NCBI GenBank assembly: GCA_963784995.1
Contig: CAWATZ010000004.1
Location: 124,001-188,000 of the forward strand
Length of the DNA stretch: 64,000 bases
Reading direction: 5' to 3'
Source of the DNA: CAWATZ01 sp963784995
GTDB taxonomy: Bacteria > Planctomycetota > Planctomycetia > Gemmatales > Gemmataceae
Position 1 is the first letter of the stretch; each line of letters begins with the position of its first letter. Under the pieces are notes generated by a model that made no database searches, was not told the origin of the DNA, and was given only the letters and a program-made list of their open reading frames with translations. Below are positions 1 through 10,362 of the stretch, piece after piece. The translations under genes and the position numbers were made by a program.

Positions 1-181
1 GCTCCAGGGCCGCAACCGCGGCCAGGGCGGCCCGGGCCGGCGGCTGGCTGTCGATCAGGTCCACCAGACCCTCGAGGGCCGCACGCTCGGGTCGGTCGCG
101 CAGGGCCTCGATCGCGGCCACGGCCGTCTCGGGCAGCAGCAGGGCATGCGTCAGCTGGCGAAGGGAGGGAGTGTCGTTCAT
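1..181 (-). CDS. Partial hypothetical protein (N-terminal 60 residues)
   Basis: Reading the minus strand from the ATG at 181 gives an open frame to the window edge that starts MNDTPSLRQLTH and is rich in Ala and Leu, with short helical stretches such as AVAAIEALRDRPERAALEGL. The alternating Leu/Ala pattern would fit an alpha-helical repeat protein, but only 60 residues are visible and no family can be named. It lies downstream of, and on the same strand as, the kinase at 218-2905, with a gap of 36 bases, so it could be its operon partner. Confidence 0.55.
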   Translation of the reverse strand, partial: MNDTPSLRQLTHALLLPETAVAAIEALRDRPERAALEGLVDLIDSQPPARAALAAVAALE

Positions 182-217
182 GATGCCATGATACAGCAGC
201 TCGCGGCCTTCCGGCTG

Positions 218-2905
218 TTACGTTCCTGGCAGCCGGCGCCCTTCCGGCAGCTGTTTCGGATCGGCGCCCCGGAGGGGTGCTTGCGCCGTGGGCCGATAGG
301 GAGGATACCCACTCGCCAGCCGCAAGTGCCAGGGCGCGGTCGGAAGAAGGAGGCTTCTCGCGGTTCCGTGCCCGGTTTCCTCACCCAGTTCCCGCCGTAA
401 CCAGTCCTGGGGGCCTTCCACGAAGGTGGCCCAGGGGCCTTGCGGCAGTTTCGCTTTCAAGCAGTCGCCGCGCTGAAAGTAGCCATTGTTTTGCCCCCGC
501 CAGGAGAGGGCCGTGCTGAGCACCTTGTCCTCGATCGGTTTTTCCCAGCAAACGACAGGCGGGCGGGCGTCCTTGCGCGTTTCCGGACTGACCACGAGGG
601 TCGAGTTCATCCTGATCTCCAGGCGCGGGGCCCACTCATAAGGCCGGCACTCGATGGACACGACCGGTCCCTGCGTGTCCAGGGTGCAGCCGCCCACTTC
701 CACGCGCAGCCGCTGATGCTCGAACTGGCGCTTGCGGGTGTGGAACAGCTGGATCAGGGGACCGGGCGAGCAGACCAGGCAATTCTCCAGCCGAACGTCC
801 GCCTGCAGGCTGTTGAGGTAGACGGGGGTAGTGACTCCGCGGAGGAACGAATTGCGGAACTCGACGAGGACGGGCAGAGGCGGCTCGCCGCGGGACTTCG
901 GGTCCCAGGAGCGCTCTCCCTCGACCTTGACAAACGTCACGGGCGATCGGCCCAGGACCACCCCCCGCACAACGGTCACCGTCGCATCGACGAGCCGCAG
1001 GTTCGACTCCTTCAATTGCAGCAGGACAACCTCCGTGTCGTCCACCTTGCGATTGGTCAGATTGACGAACAGATCGACCCGCTCCAGCGTGAGACCGCCG
1101 CGCTCGACCTGCCACAGGCCGCGTCCGCTCTGCGGCACGGCCGGCAGCTCCCACAGCAGGATGGGCCGGACGGCCGCGGCGCCGGCTACCGTGAGCTGCT
1201 TGCCCGACAGACGCAGCTCGCCGACCTTGATCGGGCCAGCCTGGCTCACTTCGAGCCGATCGCCGTCCTCCGCGCCCTTCCAGGCGGACTCGAACGAGAG
1301 CTTGCCGGCGCCAACGATCCAGGTTCGCGGCAGCCGCGGCGGGGGCGGCGGGGCCGGGCGCAGGTCGTCGCTCTTCACCACCAGCACCGGGACTCCCTGG
1401 AGGGGATTCGCATGCGCCGAACCGAGGAAGCTGCCGAGCTGTCTGCTGAGTTCCCTGGCTTCTTTCGGCGAGAGAGTGACGGTCACAGGTTTCGGCGGCG
1501 GCTTGATGGGCTGTGGGGTCGGCTTCTCGACAACCGGCGGCTTCGTCTCGGGCGCCGGCTTCGGTCGTGGGTCCGTGACGGCCGGCGTTTCCACCACCAG
1601 CGGCTCGGTCTTCAGCAGCCGGTCGCGGAACAGCTGGATGCCGAGGTAGACGCCGCCGAGGACCAGCGCTGCCATGACCGGCACCAGGTACAGCAGCAGA
1701 CCAAATCCGGATGCTGGGGTGCGGATCAGGGTTTCGTGACTGTCGCGGTCGGTCGGGGTGAGCGAGACCTGGGACGCCGGCCGGGTGGTGGGAAGCGGTG
1801 GCACGGATCGACCGGCGGGCATCTTCGCGGTTGCGGGGACCGGCGGGCTGACGCCGCGCCGCTCGCCAGGCGTGACGGCTGGCACGCCGCTGGCGCGGAG
1901 CTGTTCGATGTCCGCGAGCAGCTCCGCGGCGGTCTGGTAGCGGTCGTCCGGGTTCTTGGCCATGAGCTTGTCGATCATCGCCGCCACCTCGGCCGGCACG
2001 TCGGCACGGAGGTCCTGGATCGGCTCGGCCGTGCCCTGGAGATGGCCCAGGCCCTTGGCGAGCGGGTGCATGCCGGCGAACGGGGTTCGGCCGGCGAGCA
2101 GGTGATACCAGGTGCAGCCGAGCGAGTAGAGGTCGGAGCGGGCGTCCGCCTGGTGAGCGTCGGTGAACTGTTCCGGGCTCATGTAATCCGGCGTGCCCAT
2201 GCCGCTGGCGTCCTGGGTCAGGACGCTCTCGGTGTCGGCCCGCAGCGCCAGGCCCAGATCGAGGAGCTTGACGGTTTGCCCCTCCAGAACGAGGTTCGAC
2301 GGTTTGACGTCGCGGTGAATGATCTTGTGTTCATGAGCGTGCTGCAAGCCCCGCGCCGCCTGCTCGATCACGTCAAGCGACTCGGCCACGGACAGCGGTC
2401 CCTCTTTCTCGATGCGGGAACACAGGTTCATCCCCTGGATCAGCTCCATGATGATGAAGTGCGTCTGCCCCTCCTGCCCGACGTCATAGATCTGCACGAC
2501 GTTGGGATGTTTCAGGCGGGCGACGGCCCGGGCCTCGCGCTGGAAGCGGGCGACAGCCTTGGCGTTCTTGACCAGCCGCTCCGGCAGCACCTTGAGCGCG
2601 ACTTGCCGGCCGAGCTTGACCTGCTCCGCCCGATAGACCGTGCCCATGCCGCCGGCGCCGAGGCGATCGAGGATTTTGCAATGGCCCACGAAGAACCCTT
2701 CGGTGCGGCCGGCCAAGAGGCGTTTGGCCTGGTACTGGGTCAGGTCGCCGACGCGGACCAGGAACGCGGCCAGACGCTCGGTCGATTGCGGATCCGGGGG
2801 TGAGGTCGCCTGGAATTCGCGCACCCGTTGTTCCAGCAAAGGCCGTTCGAGCAGGCCGCTGCGGAGGACGGCCCGGAGGAATTCCTTCTGGGAGAGGGGA
2901 GTCAT
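218..2905 (-). CDS. Transmembrane Ser/Thr protein kinase with beta-helix-like C-terminal domain
   Basis: An 895-residue Hanks-type kinase. Residues 1-75 form the N-terminal extension typical of planctomycete kinases (VRVGDLTQYQAKRLLAG). The kinase domain runs from about 76 to 340, with the glycine loop GAGGMGTVY, the ATP lysine in VALKVL (K105), the catalytic loop HRDVKPSN (D199), a DLG in place of DFG, and the activation segment GTPDYMSPEQ. A Pro/Ser-rich linker follows, then a membrane helix near residues 402-428 and a 450-residue C-terminal part that should be extracytoplasmic. That part resembles the first beta-helix rungs of the neighbouring tandem family (RLEVSQAGPIKVGELRLSG, LTVAGAAAVRPIL). 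It is probably a membrane sensor kinase acting on unknown targets. The linker contains a repeat arm at 1839-1867. Confidence 0.9.
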   Translation of the reverse strand: MTPLSQKEFLRAVLRSGLLERPLLEQRVREFQATSPPDPQSTERLAAFLVRVGDLTQYQAKRLLAGRTEGFFVGHCKILDRLGAGGMGTVYRAEQVKLGRQVALKVLPERLVKNAKAVARFQREARAVARLKHPNVVQIYDVGQEGQTHFIIMELIQGMNLCSRIEKEGPLSVAESLDVIEQAARGLQHAHEHKIIHRDVKPSNLVLEGQTVKLLDLGLALRADTESVLTQDASGMGTPDYMSPEQFTDAHQADARSDLYSLGCTWYHLLAGRTPFAGMHPLAKGLGHLQGTAEPIQDLRADVPAEVAAMIDKLMAKNPDDRYQTAAELLADIEQLRASGVPAVTPGERRGVSPPVPATAKMPAGRSVPPLPTTRPASQVSLTPTDRDSHETLIRTPASGFGLLLYLVPVMAALVLGGVYLGIQLFRDRLLKTEPLVVETPAVTDPRPKPAPETKPPVVEKPTPQPIKPPPKPVTVTLSPKEARELSRQLGSFLGSAHANPLQGVPVLVVKSDDLRPAPPPPPRLPRTWIVGAGKLSFESAWKGAEDGDRLEVSQAGPIKVGELRLSGKQLTVAGAAAVRPILLWELPAVPQSGRGLWQVERGGLTLERVDLFVNLTNRKVDDTEVVLLQLKESNLRLVDATVTVVRGVVLGRSPVTFVKVEGERSWDPKSRGEPPLPVLVEFRNSFLRGVTTPVYLNSLQADVRLENCLVCSPGPLIQLFHTRKRQFEHQRLRVEVGGCTLDTQGPVVSIECRPYEWAPRLEIRMNSTLVVSPETRKDARPPVVCWEKPIEDKVLSTALSWRGQNNGYFQRGDCLKAKLPQGPWATFVEGPQDWLRRELGEETGHGTARSLLLPTAPWHLRLASGYPPYRPTAQAPLRGADPKQLPEGRRLPGT
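1839..1867 (-). repeat. 29-nt dispersed palindrome arm inside the kinase linker
   Basis: This 29-nt segment is identical to the right arm of the palindrome at 34738-34805 and to the segment at 56141-56169. It falls in frame in the linker between the kinase domain and the membrane helix of the 218-2905 gene, where it encodes roughly GERRGVSPPV. Only one arm is present, so it cannot form the full hairpin. Confidence 0.8.
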
Positions 2906-2972
2906 GGCGTTCTCCTGCGAGCGAGGGCACTGTCTTCATGGTATTCGGGGAGCTTGCCAACGTCGCGGCTGC

Positions 2973-5022
2973 TCATTTCTTGCCGACACGCCGCAACACG
3001 ACGCGGTCGATCCCGAAGCGGTAGCCCGGCTTCGCGGCGTTCGGGCTGCTGCCCACGGTTTCGATGCGCAGGTTCACGTCGCCCCTGGGCAAGGTGTGTT
3101 CCCCCAGTTCCACGACCGGCAGCGGCGAGATCTCGGCAGCGAACAGGTCCACCTCTTTGCCGGCCGGCTCGCCGTTGATAGTGAATTTCACGACCCCCGA
3201 CGCCGGACTGCGGGTCAGGCGCGCACGCACGCTCCATTTGCCTGCCTGGGGGACCGCAACCAGCAAGTCCGCCCACTGGCCCGGTTTGGTCGCCTCACCC
3301 AGCATTTGCCTGGCGTCACGGCCCCAGATCGAAGGCTTCAGAGGAAACGGCTCGCTCTGGAGTCGAACCTTCAGGTTTGCCGGATCGGCGACAGCGAGGT
3401 AGTCTGCGTGGTAAGGTGCCAGCGTGGCAGGCGGAGGTACTGGCAGTTTGTTCAGGTCGGCACCATACGGATACCCTGCCTCATGCGCAGACCCAGGAAA
3501 CCCGTGGAACTGGGCGTAAGATCTTGGGGAAGAAGAGCGTCAAATAACTCCGATGCGTTAGCCAGGCTCTTTTTTTTGCGGCAAGTCCCGAATGTCCTCA
3601 ACTCTGTTGCCCAATTGCATGCGTCTCGTCCTGCTGGGGGAGCTCACCGACCACTGCTAAATTTATCTATCTACTGCTTGGCTCGTTTTGCCATTCGGAC
3701 CGGTATTACGCAGCCCAGATACCCTTGGAACGGGCGACATTGTCGCCGGCTTTGAATTCACGGAAACTTGTTGCGTAACACCGCCTCTCTTTTCTCGACA
3801 GGATTGAATAACTCCCTGGGATATATAAATGAGAAAAAGGTTTCCAGCCGCGAACCGTCGTGTAAATGCAGCGACTCCATTCGGAAGGATAACGGACTTG
3901 CGAGATCTTTTCCATCTACATTGCAATGACGAGTGTCCGCCTCCAAGGAGGGTACATCGGCGGAACGAAATGCTTTGATTGTCAGCGATAGAATCGCACC
4001 CAATTGCGTTTCCCCCGATTATGGCCGACTCGTCGAAGGAAACAGAGATCGATGGAGTCCCGCATTCCACCACAGCCGTGTTGATAGCCCCGCACATAAC
4101 AATGGCTCAGGGAGACACGAAGTTGATTATCGATCCCCTTGGGATTATCAGACGCTGGATATGAGTATACCGATTTTGTCCCTGGGATTGCAGTGAAACT
4201 GCAGCTGTTCAGAGTAACATTGCTGTTCTCGGCCCAGATTCGCGGGATGGTAAATAGGTGGACGGGACACTGGTAACAAAGTGAATCCCCACCATGGTCA
4301 GGTCCACATTGAACACCGCTGAGGAAACATGCCGCCGCGGCTCCTCGCAAGATCGGCTGGTATCCTTTGCCGGCGCGAATGGTCAGCGGCGCATCTTGGA
4401 CCTTGTCCTTGACCCGCAACACCGCGCCGCCCACGAGCATCGGTTGATTGGTGCGAATCTCGATGATGTCTCCGGGAATGGCCACGGCCACGGCGTCTTC
4501 CACGGACGCGAACATGCCGGCCCGACGCCCAACGAGCAGTTGCTTGGGTATCCTGCGGCCCGGTGTCTGCGCCGCCAGCGGCGGCAGCACTTCAAAGCCC
4601 GGCTCGCTCGGTTCCAGCGACGGCTCCGGCGGCTCCGGCACCTCCAGGTCGGCCTGCTCAGCAGCTGGCTGTGGCTGCACCACTGCCGGCTGCGGCTCCG
4701 CCGGGGCAGGCGCTGGCAGCACCACCTGTCGTCGGCGCAGGCCAGGCACGGTCAAGATCAGCCCGATCAGCACGACACAGGCCAGCACGGGAAGCAGCCA
4801 AACCAGCAACCGGAGCCAGGACCGTGGTTTCTTCACGCTGCGTTTGGTGCCGCTCTGGCTGGACGGCCGGCCCGGTGCTTCCACCTTCATGGCGCCGGCC
4901 CGTTTCGGATCCCGCCGGGGCACTCGGATACTGCTATTGCAGTGCGGACAGAGGACAGTTTGGCCCTCGTCGGCGCTGCTGGTGAAACGCTTGCCACAAC
5001 TGCAAGTCAATGTCTTCGACAT
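2973..5022 (-). pseudogene. Decayed zinc-ribbon/TM/beta-helix protein (tandem family copy A)
   Basis: This is the degenerate copy of the five-member family whose intact members lie at 8259-16428. The start ATG at 5022 opens a good N-terminus: a zinc ribbon (CSCGKRF then CPHC), a basic linker, a membrane helix, and the first beta-helix rung (SVEDAVAVAIPGDIIEIRT). The frame is lost near 4060 and changes at least twice more before about 3700. Recognisable family segments then appear in three different frames: SISVSFDESAIIGG, LASPLSFRMESL, FREFKAGDNVAR. The C-terminal domain is intact again over the last 110 codons, ending LRRVGKK at 2973. Several shifts in one gene point to real decay rather than one sequencing error. 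It sits directly downstream of FHA-kinase 1. Confidence 0.85.
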
Positions 5023-5099
5023 GGCTGAAACACTTCCTGGGCGATAGGGTCTTCTGTGGTTGCCCATTCCGACCTGCCATTCATGGCGGGTCGCTCTGG

Positions 5100-6889
5100 T
5101 CACGTCACGTACGGCTGCAGCGCCATTCGGGCCTCGCGGACGCCGGGAAAACGCTCCGCCGGCTCACGGGCGATCATCCGCTCGACGACCGCGCACAGGC
5201 CGCGCGGCAGGTCGCGCCGCCGCGCCGCCAGCGGCACTGGATCGTCGAGCAGGATCTTCAAGATCCGCTCGTGGGCATGGGCGGGGAAGTCGAAAAGGTA
5301 GCGATCCGTCAGCAGGTGGTAGAGCGTCGCGCCGGCCGCGTACTGGTCGGTGGCCGGCAGGGCGCCGCGGAAGTTCGTGATCTGCTCCGGCGGCAGAAAA
5401 CCAATCGTGCCGCCGACCTCTCCGGTCAGCGTCAGGCCGCTCAGCTGCGTCGCCTGGTAGACCCGCGCCAGGCCAAAGTCGAGGAGCTTGACCACTTCCC
5501 GGCCGCCCTCCGTCGTCACCAGCACGTTGCTCGGCTTGATGTCGCGGTGGACGAACCGCCGGGCGTGGGCGTATTCCAGCGCTTCGAGAAGCTGGCAGAC
5601 CCAGCCGACGGCGCGCGGCACCGGCAGCGGGCCGCCATGCTCCTTCAGCAGCTGGGCGGCATCCTTGCCCAGCACGTAGTCCATCGTGAGATACGGCAGG
5701 CCGTCCGCCTCGCCCAGGTCGTGGTAGCGCACCACGTGCGGATGGTCCAGTTGCCGCAGAATGGCGGCCTCACGCAGGAAGCGGGCGACCTTCACGTTCA
5801 CGTTCGGGGCGTCCAGATCCGTGGCGATCGTCTTCAGCGCCACGCGACAGTTGTCCCGCCGGCAAAGGGCCAGGTAGACGACGCCCATGGCACCGTGCCC
5901 CAACTCGCGGATCAGCAGGTAGCCGTCGATCAACTGCGGCTGCGAACGAAGCGCCGGCACGCAGGCCGGGCAAAACGGCAGCACGGTCCGTCCTTCTTTG
6001 TTGCCGCGCTCCGGGGCCCTGGCAGGCGTCGGGGCCCCACAGGCCGCACACGTCCCGGGCGCGAAGCCGGCTGACCGTGTCGGCGGAGGGAGCGGCCCGG
6101 CTGGTTTCGCACGCGGTTTCTGGCCGCACGAGCGGTCCTGCTCGGGAACCCAGTCCGGCGGTGCCAGTTCGGTTGCATCGGAAGCGTCAAACGAGACCCG
6201 CAAGATCGTGTGGCCGACGCGAATCTTGTCGCCATTCTGGAGGTCCGCCCGGCGACCTTGCGCCCGTTCACCAGCGTGCCGTTGCGGCTGCCCATGTCCA
6301 CCAGCCGGCACAGGGGTGGATTGACCTCGACCATGAAATGGATTCGCGATACGTAGCGATCCGCGCCCGACAATCGGAAGTGCGCTCGTTTCGAGCGACC
6401 GACCAGGAACATGTCGTGTCCCACGAAGGTAAAGACGCGCCCCTTGTGCGGCCCGGCCGTGACCTTCAGGCTGACCCGCAGTTCGGCGGCGGCGCTGGTG
6501 GCCGGCGTCCCGGCCTGGTTGCTTTCCTCGGGCGGGCCGTACGCGATCGTCTCGACCAACTGCGGGGGCGGCCCGGCCACGGTTGGTATCTCCTGGGCCC
6601 AGAGGCGTTCCAGCAGACTGCCGTCCGTGGGAAAGCGCTGGCGATAGTCCGCCAACGAGGACAGTGTTCCTTGTTTCTTCCGGTAAGCCCATTCCAGCGC
6701 CAGCAGCTCGCCCAGGAGGATCGAGCGTCCCGGCTCGGCGACGTCCGCCAGGTAGACCTCCAGACGCGGCGCCGGCCCGCCGGACAGGGCGTCGTGCCAG
6801 GCCAGCTCGAAGGCCAGGCATTTCTGGTCCACGCGCCGGGCGACCGCAGGGTGCCAGAGGTCTTCATGCTGCCGCGATGGGCCGGTCAT
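5100..6889 (-). CDS. FHA-domain Ser/Thr kinase, unit 1 (one frameshift)
   Basis: A cytoplasmic-type kinase with an N-terminal FHA domain. The ATG at 6889 overlaps the sigma-factor stop by four bases (ATGA). The first roughly 125 residues carry the helical N-domain common in planctomycete kinases (SILLGELLALEWAYRKK, then YRQRF). The FHA domain follows with GRSKRAHFRLS, SRIHF and GSRNGTLVNGRK. One base is missing near 6250 compared with the paralogue at 16490-17989, so the frame changes inside the last FHA strands. Downstream come two CxxC pairs (CAAC, CPAC) and a kinase domain with GHGAMGVVY, VALKTI, HRDIKPSN and DFGLAR. Inference: phosphothreonine-dependent signalling under the adjacent sigma factor. 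The single indel could be a sequencing error or inactivation. Confidence 0.82.
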
Positions 6890-7497
6890 GGCTGTCCCTC
6901 GTGGGCCCAAAGGCTGCGAACCACGCGCAGCCGGCGCTCGATGGTGCGCTCGACGCAGCCGAGCTGGGCTGCGATTTCCGCATTCGTCCAGCCTTCCATT
7001 TTGCGGAAGGCAATCGTCTGCAGCTCCGCATCGTTCAGCTGACCCAGCAGGCGTTGACACTCCTCGGCCACCTGCAGTGCAAAGTCGGGAGTCGGCTCCA
7101 TGCCGATCATCTGGTCCAGGCCGAAGCCTTGCTCTTGCTCCTGGCCGTGCGTCAGGGCCGCCTCGTCCAGCACCTTGCCGCCGCCTCGTTTCAACCGGCG
7201 CTGATGCTTGCGGAGTTCGAAGGCCTTCCTGGCCGTGAGGGTGATCAGCAGCGGCCAGAGACCGTCACGATCGGCCAGTTGCGGGAACAGACCCCGCTCG
7301 ACCGCAGCGCAGAAACTCTGGAAGGCGCTCAGGGCAACGTCCTCTTCGTCCGCCGCCCGGCACGGCGCTCCCTTCAGCCGATTCCGAGCCAGGGCGACGA
7401 GCTGCGGAAAATAGCGTTCCCAGAGCTTCTGCGCAGCCGCGGGGTCTCCCTGCTGCAGCTGCACAATCCAGCCGGTGACAGAGCCGGGTGCCTCCAT
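6886..7497 (-). CDS. ECF-type RNA polymerase sigma factor
   Basis: A 203-residue sigma-70 family protein of the planctomycete ECF type. Region 2 is at about residues 45-105 (DEEDVALSAFQSFCAA, WPLLITLTARKAFE). Region 4 is at about 145-200, with the helix-turn-helix NAEIAAQLGCVERTIERRL. The region between is charged and flexible. The stop overlaps the start of the FHA-kinase at 6889 (ATGA), so the two are translationally coupled, a common planctomycete arrangement in which the kinase is expected to control the sigma factor. A second copy of this gene once existed before FHA-kinase 2 and is now 15 codons long (17986-18033). No anti-sigma gene is visible beside it. Confidence 0.9.
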   Translation of the reverse strand: MEAPGSVTGWIVQLQQGDPAAAQKLWERYFPQLVALARNRLKGAPCRAADEEDVALSAFQSFCAAVERGLFPQLADRDGLWPLLITLTARKAFELRKHQRRLKRGGGKVLDEAALTHGQEQEQGFGLDQMIGMEPTPDFALQVAEECQRLLGQLNDAELQTIAFRKMEGWTNAEIAAQLGCVERTIERRLRVVRSLWAHEGQP

Positions 7498-7759
7498 GAA
7501 ACGTGGGCCTCGAAGAGCAGATCGTGGGATGGTTTCCGGACGAACCCGCTTCTGCCGCCACTGAGGCGCCTGCTAAACCGTCTATCGACAAATCGACTTC
7601 CGACCCGACAGAACGGCGCGGGAAAAGCAAGCGAGCGGAATCCTAATGTATTGGGGACAAATTCCAGGTTCACTGTACCAGCCGGCGCTGACGACGGCAA
7701 CGATTTTCCCGATGAATTGCACGACTGACCATTTGCTTTGCAACGAAAGGCATGCCCAC

Positions 7760-8205
7760 GTGGAAAATGTCCCATCGGGGCTCAGCGATGCGGCGGGCTC
7801 TCTCCCCGAAGCAATGGGTGTCGCCGGGACACGACGGAGCAACTTCCCCGTGGCGACAGGTAGCGCAGCGTGTCTCCGGCCTTGCTGGGCCGGAGAATGC
7901 ACACCACGTCGGCCTTGTTTCCGACTGCCAGCCCCCGTACGACGGTTCGCACCGTTGCCATGCCCGCTTCGTGCTCTTCCCGGACCAGCAGGAATTTGCT
8001 TCCGCCGGCGCAGCTCAGATACTCGAAGCCTCCGGGCAATTCCCACGAGGCCAGCTCCTTGCCCGTGTCCACCTCGACAATCTGTGCCTGGGACTTCGTT
8101 GCTCCCCCGCTGGCGTAAGCCAGCGGCCGTCATCGCTGAGTGCCACCGCGGCATTGGCCGCGAAAAACTCACCGGCCGGCAACGCGAACACCGCCCGGCC
8201 CCTGG
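7760..8205 (-). pseudogene. Fragment of a WD40-tailed kinase gene
   Basis: This stretch is a degraded copy of the C-terminal WD40 region of the kinase at 18202-21650 (about 18569-19075 there). Matching peptides occur in different frames: ALPAGEFFAANAAVALSDDG, DTGKELASWELPGGFEYL, VRTVVRGLAVGNKADVV, ATGKLLRR and REPAASLSPDG. Relative to the intact gene, about 85 bases are missing just after the codons for VATGK, at a short shared GGCGAC-type sequence, and there are several frameshifts. No start codon, kinase domain or other WD40 part remains. Its position just upstream of sigma factor 1 mirrors the WD40 kinase upstream of the sigma remnant in unit 2. Confidence 0.85.
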
Positions 8206-8258
8206 ACGCTGCACTCCCTGCAAACGAGACTGGTCGTGCTCCGATCCTGGCGGTCCCA

Positions 8259-10307
8259 TCATTTCTTGCCGACACGACGGAATACCACGTTCTCGATCCC
8301 GAATTGGAAGCCGGGCTTGGGGGCGTTGGGACTGCTGCTCACGGTTTCGATCCGCAGATTCACTTCACCTTTGGGCAAGGTGTGTTCCCCCAGATCGACG
8401 GCCGGCAGCGACGACGTCTCCGGGGCGAACAGATCGATCTCTTTGCCGGCCGGCTCGCCGTTGAGAGTGAATTTCACAATCCCCGAGGGCGGGTCGCGCA
8501 GCAAGCGTGCCCGGACGCTCCATTTGCCGGCCTGGGGGACCCGAATCAGCAAGTCCGCCCACTGACCCGGTTTGGCCGGCACACCTCGCACTTGCCGGGG
8601 CTCCGAGCCTTTAACAAGCTGCAGAGGAAACGGCTCGCTCTGCTGTCGAACCTTCAAGATGCTTGAATCAGCGACGAGGAGATCGTCCGCATGGTAAGGC
8701 GTCAGCGTGGCAGGCGGCGGCACGGGCAGTTTGGTAAGGTCGGCCCCATAGCGGATGCCCTGGCTCATCCGCAGACCCAGCCAACCCGTTGAGCTGGGCG
8801 TCAGGTCCTGGGGCAGGAGCGTGTCGAGAAGTTCCCATGCGTTACGCACGCCCTTTTTTTCTGCCAGGTCCCGAATCTCCTCCACTCGCTTGCCCAGCTG
8901 CATCGTTTCGTCCTGCTGGGGGATCTCACCCACCACTGCTTCTTTTAGCCGCCTATTGACCAGTTTGCCATCGATTAACAAGGCCGGGTATTCGCCCGCC
9001 CAGCCATCATGGAGTCGGGCGGCATTGTCGCCGGCTTTGAACTCACGGAATCGTTGGCGTAACGCCGCATCTCTTTTCTCGACTGTGTTGAACAGGTTCT
9101 CGGGAACGTTATTGTACCCAAATCCAAAAAGAGCATCGTAGCGACCGATGGTCGTGTAAATGCTGCGCTCCATTTGAAAGGATACCGGACTGGCCAGCTC
9201 CTTTCCACCCGGCCTCACGTGGAGGTTTGAACCAAGAAGAGTACAGCGCCGGAACGAAATGGTTTGGTTGTCAGCGAGGTCGCACCCAATTGCTTCTCCC
9301 CCGATTATGGCCGACTCGTCGAAGGAAACAGAGATTGCTGGATTCCCTATCCGCACCATCGGCCCAGCGCCATAACCACGCACGAAACAGTGGTTTGCCA
9401 AGACGCGAAGCTTGGTGTCCATCCCTTTGGGATTCACAACGTAAATCTCAAATCTCGCTTTTGTCCCTGGGGTAGCAGTGATGCTGCAACTGGTCAGCGT
9501 CACATTGCTGTCCTCGGCCCAGATGCCGGAATGGAGATAGGTGGGATAGACACTCGTGACAAAATGAATTCCCACCAGGGTCAGGTCCACGTTGAACACC
9601 CTGAGGAACGAGACATCCGCACCGACCCGCAAGATCGGCTGGTAGCCTTTGCCGGCCCGAATGGTCAGCGGGGCATTTTCGACCTTGTCCTTGACGCGCA
9701 GCACGGCACCGCCGACGAGCATCGGCTGATTGGTGCGAATCTCGATGACGTCTCCGGGAATGGCCACGGCCACGGCGTCCTCCACGGAAGCAAACATGCC
9801 CGCCCGACCTCCCACCAGCAGCTGCTTGGGCACCCGGCGGCCCGCTGTCTGCGCCGCCAGGGGCGGCAGCACTTCCAGGCCCGGCTCGCTCGGTTCCAGC
9901 GAGGGCTGCGGCGGCTCCGGCACCTCCAGGTGGGTCTGCTCGGCGGCTGGCTGCGGTTGCACCACCTCCGGCTGCGGCTCTACCGGGGCAGGGGCTGGCG
10001 GCACCAGCACGCGCCGGCGCAGGCCGGGCACGGCCAGGATCAGCACGATCAGCACGACGCAGGCCAGCACGGGAAGCAGCCAGACCAGCAACCGCAGCCA
10101 GGACCGTGGCTTCTTCAGGCTGGGTTTGGCACCGCTGGGGCTGGACGGGAGGGCCGGCCCTCCCACCTTCAGGGCACCGGACCGTTTCGGAGCATCGCGC
10201 CGGGGAACCTGTATGCCGGCTTTGCAGTGCGGACAGCGGACGGTCTGTCCTTCGTCGGCACTGCTGCTGAAACGCTCGCCACAACTGCAAAGCAACGTCC
10301 GCGACAT
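8259..10307 (-). CDS. Zinc-ribbon/TM/beta-helix protein (tandem family copy B)
   Basis: An intact 682-residue member of the tandem family. ATG 10307 is preferred because it gives the conserved MSRTLLCSCG start; an in-frame extension upstream only reads the 3' end of copy C in another frame. Domains: zinc ribbon (C7, C9, then CPHC near 25-28); basic linker; membrane helix near 70-92 (LPVLACVVLIVLILAVPG); Pro/Glu-rich stalk; right-handed beta-helix-like region of about 170-400 (VEDAVAVAIPGDVIEIRTNQ, LTIRAGKGYQPILR, SISVSFDESAIIGGEAIGC); and a beta-rich C-terminal domain of about 110 residues (GQWADLLIRVPQAGKWSVRA) ending RRVGKK. Predicted topology is cytoplasmic ribbon and extracytoplasmic beta-helix. 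The ligand is unknown. It may act as a surface sensor or adhesin linked to the nearby kinases. Confidence 0.85.
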   Translation of the reverse strand: MSRTLLCSCGERFSSSADEGQTVRCPHCKAGIQVPRRDAPKRSGALKVGGPALPSSPSGAKPSLKKPRSWLRLLVWLLPVLACVVLIVLILAVPGLRRRVLVPPAPAPVEPQPEVVQPQPAAEQTHLEVPEPPQPSLEPSEPGLEVLPPLAAQTAGRRVPKQLLVGGRAGMFASVEDAVAVAIPGDVIEIRTNQPMLVGGAVLRVKDKVENAPLTIRAGKGYQPILRVGADVSFLRVFNVDLTLVGIHFVTSVYPTYLHSGIWAEDSNVTLTSCSITATPGTKARFEIYVVNPKGMDTKLRVLANHCFVRGYGAGPMVRIGNPAISVSFDESAIIGGEAIGCDLADNQTISFRRCTLLGSNLHVRPGGKELASPVSFQMERSIYTTIGRYDALFGFGYNNVPENLFNTVEKRDAALRQRFREFKAGDNAARLHDGWAGEYPALLIDGKLVNRRLKEAVVGEIPQQDETMQLGKRVEEIRDLAEKKGVRNAWELLDTLLPQDLTPSSTGWLGLRMSQGIRYGADLTKLPVPPPATLTPYHADDLLVADSSILKVRQQSEPFPLQLVKGSEPRQVRGVPAKPGQWADLLIRVPQAGKWSVRARLLRDPPSGIVKFTLNGEPAGKEIDLFAPETSSLPAVDLGEHTLPKGEVNLRIETVSSSPNAPKPGFQFGIENVVFRRVGKK

Positions 10308-10362
10308 GGCTGGTACACTCCCTGGATAACGGGCTTTGTCCTGTTCCGATCCGGACATCCCT

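Noticed and set aside
440..2803. 787-residue plus-strand open frame opposite the kinase gene
   Set aside because: Arg/Gln/His-rich composition without domains; typical antisense shadow of a GC-rich gene with a clear kinase on the other strand.
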